A stretch of DNA of 60,466 bases. Source: Alphaproteobacteria bacterium (lineage in GTDB: Bacteria; Pseudomonadota; Alphaproteobacteria; UBA828). Made by a program: the position numbers and the translations under genes. Positions within the stretch are counted from its first letter, which is position 1. Every line of letters begins with the position of its first letter. The stretch is taken from contig JAJDXK010000006.1 of assembly GCA_022823305.1 (NCBI GenBank), positions 1 to 60,466 of the forward strand. Reading direction: 5' to 3'. Positions 44,484 to 55,101 of the stretch are shown here, one piece after another. The notes beneath the pieces are model-generated. The model searched no databases and had not been told where the DNA came from. It saw nothing but the letters and a program-made list of their open reading frames with translations.

Positions 44484-45923
44484 TTACGCGCCGATCTGCG
44501 GAAGCCCCCCATTATCCTTGAACCAGGAGGGGATCATGAAGTGCCCCGTGTTGTAGGGCTCCGGCGCGACCAGCGCGCGCACCGGCGAGACCTCCTGGAT
44601 CTGGAAGAACAGATGCGGCTGCCCGAGCGACGGGTCGTTGGTGTAGTCGGGATAGGGGATGCCCGCCTGCCACTCGGGATGCATGTTGACGGAGCCGACG
44701 ACGCTCCGATAGATCAGCTTCTGCAGGCGGTAGGCCACCTTCCTGTTCTGGTCGTAGTCGCCGGGCTCGCCCGAGCCGCCGGCAAGCGCCGCGGCCATCG
44801 CCCAGTGATACATCGACACGTAGGTCTCGCAACCGACCAGCGGCGTCGAGTTCTCACCGTAGAGCTCGCGGTACTTGTTCTCGAAGGTCGTGCCGATTTC
44901 GTCCTGCAGCTGCCCGATCACCGTGGCCACCGTAGTACCGAGCGCGTTCTCCTGCGCGATGTCGGTGAACACGGCCGAGATTGCGCCGAACTGGTAGTAG
45001 GTCAGCGAATCGATCGGATCCTGCATGAACTGGTTCTGGCACTGCGCGATTTCCTGGGACGGGAAATGCGTGTTGGCAAAGGCGGAAGGATCTGCCGCCC
45101 GGACCTTGGCCAGCGTCGGCCCCCACTCCGTGGTGGGTGTCTTGACGATCTCCGGACCGTAGGCGACCTCCCAGCCGTACTCGGCCGCCGACTCGTTCAT
45201 CGCGTTCACGATGACGATGGAATAGGGCGTGGAGCCGGAGACAAGCGCGATCCTGTTGTTGCGCGGCTTCCACTGCCCCGTGTCGCGCAGCCAGGAAAGG
45301 AACTGGATGTAGCCGAGACCGTACCAGTACTCCGCCGGATCGGTCTGGAAGCAGCTGTAATAGCGCTCCGGATCGCTCATCACCGTGTCGTGGTGATGCA
45401 GCAGGGTGTTGTGGTGCAGGTAGAGGATGCCCGCATCCGCGACCGGCTCGTACTCGGCGTTGTTGGGGCCGATGTTGTAGCCGTTGATGATGGCATGCAC
45501 TTCCTTGCTGTCGATCAGCCGGTTGAAGGCGGTGACCACCTCGTCGGCCGACTGGTTCTTGGTGTCCTCCCAGTGCATCTCGATGGGACGGCCGAGCACG
45601 CCGCCGAGCGCGTTGATCTCGTCGACGGCCATCTCGATGCCGTTCCTGAACTCGATCGCGTCGTGAGCGCCCCATCCTGTGAAGGGCAGCGCGCTACCGA
45701 CCGGGATCGGGTCGCCTTCGGCCTTGCCCTCGTTGAGCTCGGCCAGCGTGGCGCTCGAGGCGACGATCGCGCCGGCGCCGCCGACGGCCGCTCCCTTGAG
45801 GATATCGCGCCGGCTGAGGCCCTTCTTGGCGAGCTCCTCGACCGGCGTGTTCATAAGCTGCTTCTCTGCGGGCGTCCGGTACTTCGCCCAGACGTAGTTC
45901 GACATCCCGGGGAATAGCTTCAT
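44484..45923 (-). CDS. Tat-exported ABC binding protein, LivK/AmiC-like (operon 1)
   Basis: A 479-residue periplasmic binding protein of the Leu/Ile/Val-amide-urea group (type 1 fold). An N-terminal part of about 36 residues precedes a twin-arginine signal: LSRRDILKG followed by an Ala/Gly-rich core. The mature part has GSALPFTGWGAHDAIEF, EMAVDEINALGG and a ligand region with YNIGPNNAEYEP and LHHNTLLHHHD. It is closer in style to amide/urea-binding (AmiC, FmdD, UrtA) proteins than to LivK. GGGAGG precedes the ATG. Its position between the DMFase-type genes and livGFHM implies an amide ligand. Confidence 0.85.
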   Translation of the reverse strand: MKLFPGMSNYVWAKYRTPAEKQLMNTPVEELAKKGLSRRDILKGAAVGGAGAIVASSATLAELNEGKAEGDPIPVGSALPFTGWGAHDAIEFRNGIEMAVDEINALGGVLGRPIEMHWEDTKNQSADEVVTAFNRLIDSKEVHAIINGYNIGPNNAEYEPVADAGILYLHHNTLLHHHDTVMSDPERYYSCFQTDPAEYWYGLGYIQFLSWLRDTGQWKPRNNRIALVSGSTPYSIVIVNAMNESAAEYGWEVAYGPEIVKTPTTEWGPTLAKVRAADPSAFANTHFPSQEIAQCQNQFMQDPIDSLTYYQFGAISAVFTDIAQENALGTTVATVIGQLQDEIGTTFENKYRELYGENSTPLVGCETYVSMYHWAMAAALAGGSGEPGDYDQNRKVAYRLQKLIYRSVVGSVNMHPEWQAGIPYPDYTNDPSLGQPHLFFQIQEVSPVRALVAPEPYNTGHFMIPSWFKDNGGLPQIGA

Positions 45924-46077
45924 CGCGTGACCTCCCATGCGATTGCCCAATGTGCCGCGGCGAATTCTGACGTCGCCACTCCTACGAGCGCGCGTTCGCG
46001 CGCTGGTCTCCTCTCTGCGCGGCCGCAATCCGGGCGGTCGCGCTCGCGGCCGGGCCCGAGCGGCCCGGACAGCGCCA

Positions 46078-48423
46078 CTATTCCGCAGCCTCCGCCGCAG
46101 AAGTCGCTCCCTGAACCCTCCAGCTGTAGCAATCTCTCATGACTGGCGCGGGCTTCTTCTCGACCGGGAACGGCGTGGGGTCGACGAACCGATCGAGCAC
46201 GTTCTTGGTCAGCTTCGAGACGTTGTTGTCGCAGTCGTTCCACGGCAGGCTTCCGATCCACGCCATCGACGACACCGAGAAGACAGCGCCGCCGTTGGGC
46301 GTCTCGAAGAAGCACAGGTCGCCGCGTACGAACTCGTTCTCCTGGCCGCCGCATCCCGGAAGATTGAAGAGGATGTCCTCGACCACCACGAGATAGGTGT
46401 CGGTGTGGTTCTCGGACGACGCGACGCAAAGGGCATGGGGCGGAGTCCCGAACCCGCGCTCGACGCGGTCGACCTCGAGCCCGGCGGCACCGCCGCCGAT
46501 CAGGCCGAAGTCGCCGATCAGCTCCTCGCTGCCGATGCCCTCGAACATGAACTTGACACGCTCGTCGAAGCTGTCGGGATTGCGGCGATAGTAGGTCGAG
46601 ATATCGAAGCCTTCGGCCGAGAAGCCGACGCCCGCCATGACATTTGGACCGAAGCGGCCCTGCCGGCGCCACAGGCCGCTGTATTCGCAGGTGAAGCCGG
46701 TGTAGTACTCGCCGCTCTTGGGCGCCCATGCCCGGCTTCCACCTTCCGAACGCCGTATCTCGATCACGCCGGGCGCGCTCGTGTGGTAGGACACGCGCCA
46801 ATAGAAGCCGTTGCCACCCATATACATGAGCCGCCCACCCTGATGGGTGTAGTCGAAGACGGCATCGAACATGCTCTTCGAGTAGTACTCGGGGTGCGAA
46901 CCCGTGAGCACGACGCTGTACGGAGCGAGGACGTCGGTACCGCCGTAGTGGACGTCCTCGTCGGTGATGACGTCGAAGTCGTAGCCCATCTTTTCGAGCC
47001 ACACGGTGAGGTGCGTGTCGGCGTTGAACTGCCAAAGCTGCGAGCCGTCGCCGCCGAGCATGGTTTGCGCCTTGGGCCGCATGTTGAGCACGGGTCGCAG
47101 TCGCGACGAGATGTGCACGCCGCTGCCGTCGGAATGACGGTCATAGAGCGAATGCCCGTATTCGCGGTGCTCGTTCAGGAAGATATGGTGCTTGTCGAGC
47201 TCGATCGCGCGATGGGTCATGATCTCCGCCGGCCACGGATCGGTCGCGAAATGCTCGTTGGCATAGGCCTTGTAACTCGTGATCGGGAACAGGAAGCAGA
47301 CTTTCTTTTCCTTGCCCGGCGCAGGCCTGACAACGAAGGGAATGTACTCCTCGTCATTTCGATCCTCGCCCGCAAGCAGATGAGCTGCGTAGATCCCGCT
47401 CTTCATGGAATCCGGAATTGTCAGCTCGAAATCGACGTCCCATCCCGAATCGTAAACGTCGTCGTCGTGGAACTTGATCGCTCCATACTGCTCCGGCGCA
47501 TGCTTCCAGCGCATTTCCTCGCCGGTCCAGTTGTAGCCGGTCACGCCGCGGGTCGGCAGATGCACGATCTTTCCGTGCAGCCGGTGGCTCGAAGCGTCGG
47601 TGATGGTCGTCTCCGCGATGTCGAGCGAAAAATCCCAGGCCGCGATCGTGCGATGCGCAAGCGTCGTGGACGCATTGCCGGCCAGAATTTGCGCACTCTC
47701 TGCCCGGCTCAGCACACCCGCGACGATCGCGGGGCTGTCCAGCTTGCCGTTGAAGTGATTGGTGCCGATCGCCGCGTCGCCGCGCGGCGTGTCGCCGCCG
47801 TAGCAAGCGGCCATCATTACCGGCGCCTTGTTCATGGCGGGTGCGACAGAGACCTTTTCTTCCGCAGCGCCTGCATCGTCGATGGTCGGGTACTCGAACT
47901 GAGGCTCCTGACGCACCGTGATCGTGCCGGTGTCGGCATCGTAGGTCGCAGCGGCGAGGTACCACTCGTACTCGACCATCGGCTTGCCGATCGAGACCGA
48001 AGCGACACCGCCGTTGCCGTCCCCCACCATGAAGGCGACGCCACCCGACTCGTCGATCACCAGGGCGAAACCGCTGTTGTCCTTGGTTGACCACTTGGAG
48101 ACCAGCCCCTGAAGGCCCTTGCGGGGCGTGGTGGGCCATACCATGACCTGGACCGAGAAGCTTCCGAGTGTCTCCAGGGGAGCCGAGCTGGGGACCATTG
48201 CGTAGGAGCCGGCATAGATTTCCTGCTTGCGCCCGGCATAGGTGCCGTTCACGGGAGTGTCGATGGTTTCCTCGATGATTCCGGGCCCTTCCGGATTCAA
48301 GTCGCCCGAGACCACGCGGACGATCTGGGCCTGGTATTCTGGATGCTCGCAATTCACCATGAACTTGATCTTGTCGCCGGGTGCGACACTGATCTGATCG
48401 CTATAGCCAGTGATCTTGAGCAT
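46078..48423 (-). CDS. dmfA2: N,N-dimethylformamidase-type large subunit, copy 2
   Basis: A 781-residue protein with the same domain order as copy 1 (beta N-domain, LamG-like region at about 85-270, catalytic half). The presumed iron ligands are Y387 (SYKAY), Y427 (GHSLY) and E512 (SHPEY), with H510 and, unlike copy 1, the catalytic Asn retained at N538 (GGNGFYW). GGAAGLEVDR carries the second Glu. By motif content this copy looks catalytically complete. The C-terminal tail (about 25 residues after VEKKPAP) is extra. It is followed on the same strand by the binding-protein and livGFHM genes, linking hydrolysis to uptake. Whether it accepts DMF, another formamide or a natural N-alkyl amide is unknown. 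Confidence 0.84.
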   Translation of the reverse strand: MLKITGYSDQISVAPGDKIKFMVNCEHPEYQAQIVRVVSGDLNPEGPGIIEETIDTPVNGTYAGRKQEIYAGSYAMVPSSAPLETLGSFSVQVMVWPTTPRKGLQGLVSKWSTKDNSGFALVIDESGGVAFMVGDGNGGVASVSIGKPMVEYEWYLAAATYDADTGTITVRQEPQFEYPTIDDAGAAEEKVSVAPAMNKAPVMMAACYGGDTPRGDAAIGTNHFNGKLDSPAIVAGVLSRAESAQILAGNASTTLAHRTIAAWDFSLDIAETTITDASSHRLHGKIVHLPTRGVTGYNWTGEEMRWKHAPEQYGAIKFHDDDVYDSGWDVDFELTIPDSMKSGIYAAHLLAGEDRNDEEYIPFVVRPAPGKEKKVCFLFPITSYKAYANEHFATDPWPAEIMTHRAIELDKHHIFLNEHREYGHSLYDRHSDGSGVHISSRLRPVLNMRPKAQTMLGGDGSQLWQFNADTHLTVWLEKMGYDFDVITDEDVHYGGTDVLAPYSVVLTGSHPEYYSKSMFDAVFDYTHQGGRLMYMGGNGFYWRVSYHTSAPGVIEIRRSEGGSRAWAPKSGEYYTGFTCEYSGLWRRQGRFGPNVMAGVGFSAEGFDISTYYRRNPDSFDERVKFMFEGIGSEELIGDFGLIGGGAAGLEVDRVERGFGTPPHALCVASSENHTDTYLVVVEDILFNLPGCGGQENEFVRGDLCFFETPNGGAVFSVSSMAWIGSLPWNDCDNNVSKLTKNVLDRFVDPTPFPVEKKPAPVMRDCYSWRVQGATSAAEAAE

Positions 48424-48498
48424 TGCGTGCGTACCCCCTAGTGTGAAATCCCGGAAACTGGGTCGAACGAGTCTGCTGCCATGTTCGGCGCGTGGGCG

Positions 48499-48807
48499 CT
48501 ACGTCAGGGTTTCCCCCGTATGACGGTACCAGCGCAGCTTGAAGATCTCCCACTCGCCCTCTTCACGGCTTGATACCCGGATATTGTGGTACTTGAGCGG
48601 CTTTCCCCGACCCTGCATTTCCGCCACCACCCACTCCTTGTGGGGCCGATCGATGACGAGGCAATATTTCCCCTCGATAGCCTCGCCGCGCAGCCTGTTT
48701 AGAAGGCGGATGACCTCTGGCGGCTGAATTCCAACTGGCTGCTGCCTGATGTGGTCGATCCATTTCCGATCAGCGTCGGAAATCTGGTAACGGGTCATCG
48801 TCGTCAC
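48499..48807 (-). CDS. dmfA1: N,N-dimethylformamidase-type small subunit, copy 2
   Basis: A protein of about 102 residues, shorter than copy 1. Core: RLRGEAIEGKYCLVIDRPHKEWVVAEM-type loop (EGKYCLVIDRPHKEW), then GKPLKYHN and the helix EWEIFKLRW, the same layout as the other small subunits. The GTG at 48807 is preferred because a GGGAGG site lies 8 bases upstream; the ATG at 48798 would be 17 bases from it. First gene of the operon running to 39368. It would pair with the large subunit encoded 75 bases downstream. Confidence 0.72.
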   Translation of the reverse strand: MTTMTRYQISDADRKWIDHIRQQPVGIQPPEVIRLLNRLRGEAIEGKYCLVIDRPHKEWVVAEMQGRGKPLKYHNIRVSSREEGEWEIFKLRWYRHTGETLT

Positions 48808-49103
48808 GGCCGTCGCCTCCCTGGTTCCGTCCGCCAATGATGCCGGTGGAGTGTATCACAGGCAATGGGGCGAGGTTAACCCGCCCCGCCTCCTTCGCCA
48901 CTGGAGACCGGCCGAGGCTACCGCGCGGCGCGGCCGGCGGCGGCGTGAGCGCGCGCGAAGAAATGCCGGCGGGAATCGGGCGCTGCGAGACGATGCCCCG
49001 ACAAGTTCCGCCATGGATAATTCGGTTTAGGGGTATATGCTTGGAGTGCCACCCCCAGCGGGAGCGGACGGCTGTCCAGCCAACCAGAAGTGAGAGATGC
49101 ACC

Positions 49104-49550
49104 ATGAAGCAGATTAGCTACGTGATCCAATTTCGCGGCTCCGCAGGCCCCAAGGAAGGCGAGGAAGGGGTGCTCCGGGCGCAGACCACCGGGGCTTCGG
49201 CCTCCATCACCACGAACATCAGCGACAGCGGGGTCGACGCCGCCATCGAAGCCATCGCGGGCAACGCCGCGTCCTTCGACTCCGATGTCTTCCCCAACGA
49301 GGACGGCACCTTCACCGAGTCGGGGGTCATCAATTTCGGCGGCGGCAACGGCTTCACCTTCAGCACCCGCGGCACGGGCCAGATGGGACCGAGCGCGGAC
49401 TCGAACCTGACTCACGGCGGGATCTGCTGGAAGATCGATGCCGGCACTGGCATCTTCAACGGCGCCACCGGGATCATCACGTCCAACTTCACCGTCAGCG
49501 GCTCGGGCGAGGTGGTCGACAACCAGTGGGGCGTCATCTTCCTGAAGTAG
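49104..49550 (+). CDS. Uncharacterised beta-rich protein, allene-oxide-cyclase/dirigent-like pattern
   Basis: A 148-residue protein rich in Gly, Ser and Thr with alternating beta pattern: GVINFGGGNGFTFSTRGTGQMG, then GTGIFNGATGIITSNFTVSG and a final NQWGVIFLK strand. The G-x-G-x-F-x-G-A-x-G-x-I repeat recalls allene-oxide-cyclase-barrel and dirigent-like proteins, but I cannot confirm it. No signal peptide. The gene is alone, divergent from the DMFase operon, with a 296-base upstream gap (48808-49103) in which I see nothing else. Confidence 0.6.
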   Translation: MKQISYVIQFRGSAGPKEGEEGVLRAQTTGASASITTNISDSGVDAAIEAIAGNAASFDSDVFPNEDGTFTESGVINFGGGNGFTFSTRGTGQMGPSADSNLTHGGICWKIDAGTGIFNGATGIITSNFTVSGSGEVVDNQWGVIFLK

Positions 49551-49686
49551 CCCCTGAACGGGTTGGGTGGCGGCTCGATCGTGCAGCGCGCCGAAATCGA
49601 GGCTGAAGCGTCAGCCGCCACCGCCTTCCCGGGATGCGCCGCGACCGACGCAGCGGGAGCGGGGCGCCGCGCCCGAGTTCGAAATC

Positions 49687-49709
49687 GCGGGCGGCGCCAA
49701 GCCGCCCGC
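49687..49709. terminator. GC hairpin after the beta-rich protein gene
   Basis: A perfect 9-base stem, GCGGGCGGC (49687-49695) and GCCGCCCGC (49701-49709), with a 5-base loop. It lies between the convergent genes ending at 49550 and 49772 and could work in both directions. No T-run follows, so the call is tentative. Confidence 0.35.
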
Positions 49710-49771
49710 AACCGCGTGCGCCGGGACCGGCGAGCCGGCGGGCGCGATGCCGAGGATGCCCTCGACGGACC

Positions 49772-50245
49772 CTAGGCCGAAGGGCCTTCTCCCTCCATGA
49801 CCGTGCCGTGGTTGAAGGGCTCGCTGCCATCGTGCATCCAGCCGCGATAGCGCGGCAGTTGGTCCACCGTATCGAACCACTCGATCCGCTCGTCCGACCA
49901 TATGTGAAATTGCGGAACCAGGGCGTCGGGGTCATCCGTCGTGCTGATGAAGACCTCGATCAGGTCGCCGCCAAGCTCCTCCACATACCCCTCCCAGGTG
50001 AGCGGCGTGCCGCACTTGCGGCAAAAGCCGCGCCTGATGCCCGGCGACGACTCGTAGATGCTCCGCTCGTCGCCCGACCATATGATTTCACTCTTGAGAT
50101 AGCCCGCGAGCGCAACCACCGGAGCGCCCGTGTGGGCCCTGCACGACTTGCAGTGGCAATAGACGACCGCGTGGGCCTCTGGCGCCTCGTAGCGCACCGC
50201 GCCGCACATGCATCCTCCGGTCACCTTGCCCGTACCCGTTCCCAT
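49772..50245 (-). CDS. GFA-family (CENP-V/glutathione-dependent formaldehyde-activating-like) protein
   Basis: A 157-residue zinc protein with the GFA Cys pattern: GGCMCGAVRYE at the N-terminus, VVYCHCKSCRAHTGAP, and FCRKCGTPL. These bind two zinc ions in the Gfa fold. Some members condense formaldehyde with glutathione; most are unassigned. Formaldehyde handling would fit a region with N-methyl compound catabolism, but that is inference. The C-terminus is acidic and Tyr/Trp-rich. Confidence 0.85.
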   Translation of the reverse strand: MGTGTGKVTGGCMCGAVRYEAPEAHAVVYCHCKSCRAHTGAPVVALAGYLKSEIIWSGDERSIYESSPGIRRGFCRKCGTPLTWEGYVEELGGDLIEVFISTTDDPDALVPQFHIWSDERIEWFDTVDQLPRYRGWMHDGSEPFNHGTVMEGEGPSA

Positions 50246-50446
50246 CGCGACCTCCCCGCGTATGACCGGGCCCCATTGGGTGGCCCGGTTTCAATGTTAG
50301 TTGAGGGACGTCGACGAGACCATGTCTGAAGTGGCTGGCCGAGCGCTGCCAGGCGCCGGCCAGCTCGGCCACGGCACGGCTCCGGGGATGAGCTCCGGGC
50401 CGTTGCCGAAGCTGATGCAGGCCGCCAGGACGCAGCAGGCGGCGCT

Positions 50447-51648
<1,202 letters not shown>

Positions 51649-51652
<4 letters not shown>

Positions 51653-52719
51653 GGCTCGGGCTTTCCTTCCTTGTCCGCGTCGGCAACGAAGCTGAAGGAC
51701 GCGGGATCGAACACCAGGCGTCGCTGCACCGGGAAGAAGCGGAGGTCGAAGCGCTCGGCGATCAGGCCCCAGACGCCCTGCGGCGCGCGCAGCATCATCA
51801 GCACCGCGATCCCGCCCAGCACGATCAGATACCAGCTACCGAAGTCCGCGAGCAACTCGCGCAGCACGAAGAAGACGATGACGCCGACGATCGGCCCCTC
51901 GATGGTGCCGATGCCGCCGATCACGACGATGAAGATGACGTTGGCGGTCCAGTCGACGACGTTGAAGCCGGCCTCGGGCGAGATGCGCAGCTTGGTGAGG
52001 AAGACCAGCGCGCCCACCATGCCGGTGCCGAAGGCGGCGACGATGTAGACCCAGATCTTGGTGCGGAAGTTGTCGACGCCGAGGCTGCCCGACGCCGCCT
52101 CCGAATCCCTGATCGCGGTAAGCGCGAGCCCGTGGCGCGAGCGCAGCAGCAGGTAGACCAGCGCGATGGCGCCGACGGCGATGGCGAGGCCTGTCCAGTA
52201 GATCGCGGATTCCCGCCACATGCGCCCCTGCGCGATGCCCTTCACCACCGCCGCCGGCAGGCTCATGCCGGAGCCGCCGCCCAGCGCCGAGACCTGGGCG
52301 AAGGAGAGCATGTACACCTCCGCCACCACCCAGGTGCCGATGGCGAAGTAGGCGCCGCGCAGGCGGAAGACGATGAAGGCCGTCGGCACGGCGAAGAGCG
52401 CCGCGGCGATGCCGGCGAGCGGGATCGCGGCGATGGGGTGGACGCCCGCGTTCATGGCGAAGACGAAGAGCGCGTAGCCGCCGAGCCCGAGGAAGGCCTG
52501 CTGCCCGACCGAGACCAGCCCGGCATAGCCCGCAAGCAGGTTCCAGAGCTGGGCGAGCGCGAGGTAGTAGGCGATCTCGACGATGGTCCGCATGTCCGCG
52601 CGCCCGCCCCAGAAGGGGAGCGAGATCAGCACCGCGAGCCCGGCGACGGCGACCAGCGCGCCGTAGCGGCTCGCGCGGGTGCCGCGCTCGACCCGGTAGG
52701 CGGCGCTGCCCTCGCTCAC
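51649..52719 (-). CDS. Branched-chain type ABC permease LivM (operon 2)
   Basis: A 356-residue inner-membrane permease. LivM features: LLAGYAGLVSVGQQAFLGLGGYA, FRLRGAYFAIGTWVVAE, LTAIRDSEAASGSLGV (ATPase contact loop) and VVIGGIGTIEGPIVG. The GTG start overlaps the LivH stop (GTGA) and its own stop overlaps the thiolase ATG. Confidence 0.88.
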
Positions 52720-53585
52720 CGGTCCCTCGTGCGCGGGAAGAGGCCGTTGGGACGCAGCACCAGCACGATCAGGAAGGCCACGTGGCCCGCCAGGATCTGC
52801 CCGCCGGGGTGGAACTTGGCACCGATGGCCTGGGCGACGCCGAGGATCACGCCGCCCGCCAGCGTCCCCCACAGGCTCCCCAGCCCGCCGATGATGACCG
52901 CCTCGAAGGCGTAGAGCAGCCGCGCCGGCCCGATGGCGGGCGAGAAGTTGGTGCGGATCGCCATGAAGGTGCCGGCGAGCGCCACCACGCCGAGCGCCAG
53001 CGCCATGGCGAGCGCGAAGACGTGGCGGTTGTCGATCCCCATCAGGCCTGCGGTCCTGTGGTCGTCGGAGGTGGCGCGGAAGGCCATGCCGAGGCGGGTG
53101 CGGAAGAGCATGAGCTGGAGGCCCGCGATCACCCCGAGGGCTGCGAGGAAGACGATGAGCGGGAACCAGCCGATGGCGATCTGGTCGCCGATGGCGATGC
53201 TCGCGGTCTCCAGCGCGCCCGCCTTGAGCCGCTGCGTGTCGGCGGAGAACACCTCCAGCAGCACGTTCTGGATGATGATGGAAAGCCCGAAGGTCACCAG
53301 CAGGGGCGGGAGGATGTCGCGGCCCAGCGTCAGGTTGAGGATGCCGCGCTGCAGCGCGTAGCCGATGGCGGCCATCACCGGCACGGTGACGATCAGGCTG
53401 AGCAGCGGATGCACGCCGGTCCCGTTGACCATGGCGAGGCCGAGGAAGGCGGCGAGCACGATCAGGTCGCCGTGGGCGATGTTGACCAGCCGCATCACGC
53501 CGAAGATCAGCGAGAGCCCGGTGGCGAAGAGCGCATAGAGCCCGCCCAGCAGGATTCCCTGGATGATGGCGTCGAGCCACTCCAT
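52716..53585 (-). CDS. Branched-chain type ABC permease LivH (operon 2)
   Basis: A 289-residue inner-membrane permease of the LivH type: IFGVMRLVNIAHGDLIVLAAFL, FGLSIIIQNVLLEVFS, FRATSDDHRTAGLMGID (contact loop) and EAVIIGGLGSLWGTLAGG. Forms the channel with the LivM encoded next, and is separated by 34 bases from the LivF gene upstream. Confidence 0.88.
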   Translation of the reverse strand: MEWLDAIIQGILLGGLYALFATGLSLIFGVMRLVNIAHGDLIVLAAFLGLAMVNGTGVHPLLSLIVTVPVMAAIGYALQRGILNLTLGRDILPPLLVTFGLSIIIQNVLLEVFSADTQRLKAGALETASIAIGDQIAIGWFPLIVFLAALGVIAGLQLMLFRTRLGMAFRATSDDHRTAGLMGIDNRHVFALAMALALGVVALAGTFMAIRTNFSPAIGPARLLYAFEAVIIGGLGSLWGTLAGGVILGVAQAIGAKFHPGGQILAGHVAFLIVLVLRPNGLFPRTRDR

Positions 53586-53619
53586 GGCGGGTCAGGCCGC
53601 GTGCGCGGTCGTCACTGCC

Positions 53620-54333
53620 CTAGACCCCGAAGTAGGCCCGGGTGACGTCCTCGCGCGAGACGTCCTCGGGCCGGCCCTGCAGCGAGACCCGGCCTTCCTG
53701 GAAGCAGTAGACGCGGTCGGCCACGGCCAGCGCCTGGTTGATGTCCTGCTCGACCACCACGACCGTGGTTCCCTCCGCCACGATGGTCGGCAGCACGGCG
53801 TAGATCTGGCGGATGATGACGGGCGCGAGCCCGAGGCTCAGCTCGTCGCAGAGCAGCAGCACGGGATTGCTCATCAGCGCACGGCCGATGGCGCACATCT
53901 GCTGCTCGCCGCCGCTGAGCGCGGTGCCGGGCGTGGCGCGGCGCTCCGCCAGCACGGGGAAGAGCTCGTGCACCCGCCCGATCCCCCACGGGCCGGCGCG
54001 CCTGCCGTAGGCGCCCATGCGCAGGTTCTCCTCCACCGAGAGCGAGGGGAAAAGCAGCCGACCCTCGGGCACCAGCGCGATGCCGCGGCGAACGATCTCG
54101 TGCGCCGGCAGGTGGCCGATGGGTTCGCCCTCGAACGAGACCTGCTCTCGCGCGCTCGGCAGCTGGCCCACCACGCTCCTGAGAAAGGTCGACTTGCCGG
54201 CGCCGTTGGCGCCGATGATGGCGACGGTCTCGCCGCGGCGCACGTGCAGGTCGATGCCGAAGAGCGCCTGGAAGTCGCCGTAGGATGCGGTCAGCCCCTG
54301 CGTCTCCAGCACCGCCTCGGGGCCTGCGCTCAT
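53620..54333 (-). CDS. Branched-chain type ABC ATPase LivF (operon 2)
   Basis: A 237-residue ATPase: Walker A GANGAGKST, ALVPEGRLLFPSLSVEENL, signature LSGGEQQM, and a Walker B reading LLLCDELSLGLAP, where the Pro usual after Glu (DEP) is Leu. A VVVVEQDI switch region follows. The ATG overlaps the LivG stop in ATGA. Confidence 0.88.
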   Translation of the reverse strand: MSAGPEAVLETQGLTASYGDFQALFGIDLHVRRGETVAIIGANGAGKSTFLRSVVGQLPSAREQVSFEGEPIGHLPAHEIVRRGIALVPEGRLLFPSLSVEENLRMGAYGRRAGPWGIGRVHELFPVLAERRATPGTALSGGEQQMCAIGRALMSNPVLLLCDELSLGLAPVIIRQIYAVLPTIVAEGTTVVVVEQDINQALAVADRVYCFQEGRVSLQGRPEDVSREDVTRAYFGV

Positions 54334-55055
54334 TCGGCGCTGATCCCCATGTAGACCTCCTGCACCTCGGTGCTCGCCATCACCTCGTGCGGGTCGCCCT
54401 CGGCGAGCTTGCGGCCGAAGTTGATGACGACGAGCCGGCTCACCACCGAGAGCAGCGCGTGCACCACGTGCTCGATCCAGACGATGGAAACGCCGGTGCG
54501 ATGGATCGCCTTGATGGTGTCGACCAGGGCGGCGCACTCGTGCTCGGTCAGGCCGCCGGCGATCTCGTCCAGCAGCAGCACGCGCGGCCGCGTGGCCAGC
54601 GCGCGCGCCATCTCCAGCCGCTTGCGCTCCAGCAGGGTGAGCGCGCCGGCGAGCGCGTTCGCCTTCTGCAGCAGGCCGGTGCGGTCGAGGATCTCGTGGC
54701 AGTCCTCATAGCTCGCGGCCTCGGTGCGGCTGCCGCCGAAGGCCGCGCCCACCAGCAGGTTCTCGAACACGGTCATGTTCGCGAAGGGATGGGGGATCTG
54801 GTAGGAGCGCCCGATCCCCATGCGGCAGCGCTCGTGCGCGGGCGTGCGCGTGATGTCGCGGCCGGCGAAGTAGACGCGCCCCTCGCTCGGCCGCACCCCG
54901 CCGGTGATGATGTTGAACATCGTGCTCTTGCCGGCGCCGTTGGGGCCGATGACGCCGAGCGCCTCGCCATCCGCCAGTTCCATGCTGAACCGGTCGGTCG
55001 CCTTGACCGAGCCGAAGCTCTTGGAGACGCCGTCGAGCGCGATCAGCGCCGTCAT
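54330..55055 (-). CDS. Branched-chain type ABC ATPase LivG (operon 2)
   Basis: A 241-residue ATPase: Walker A GPNGAGKST, IGRSYQIPHPFANMTVFENL, Walker B VLLLDEIAGGLTEHE and VWIEHVV. As in LivG of operon 1 the signature is weak (GALTLLERKRLEMARAL in place of LSxGQ). Here too the Walker B Pro is replaced (DEI). Starts 46 bases after the binding-protein gene. Confidence 0.88.
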   Translation of the reverse strand: MTALIALDGVSKSFGSVKATDRFSMELADGEALGVIGPNGAGKSTMFNIITGGVRPSEGRVYFAGRDITRTPAHERCRMGIGRSYQIPHPFANMTVFENLLVGAAFGGSRTEAASYEDCHEILDRTGLLQKANALAGALTLLERKRLEMARALATRPRVLLLDEIAGGLTEHECAALVDTIKAIHRTGVSIVWIEHVVHALLSVVSRLVVINFGRKLAEGDPHEVMASTEVQEVYMGISAE

Positions 55056-55101
55056 GCCGGCGCCCGCGCCCGGTGACGCCGGAAGGGCCGTCTGCGGGCT
55101 C

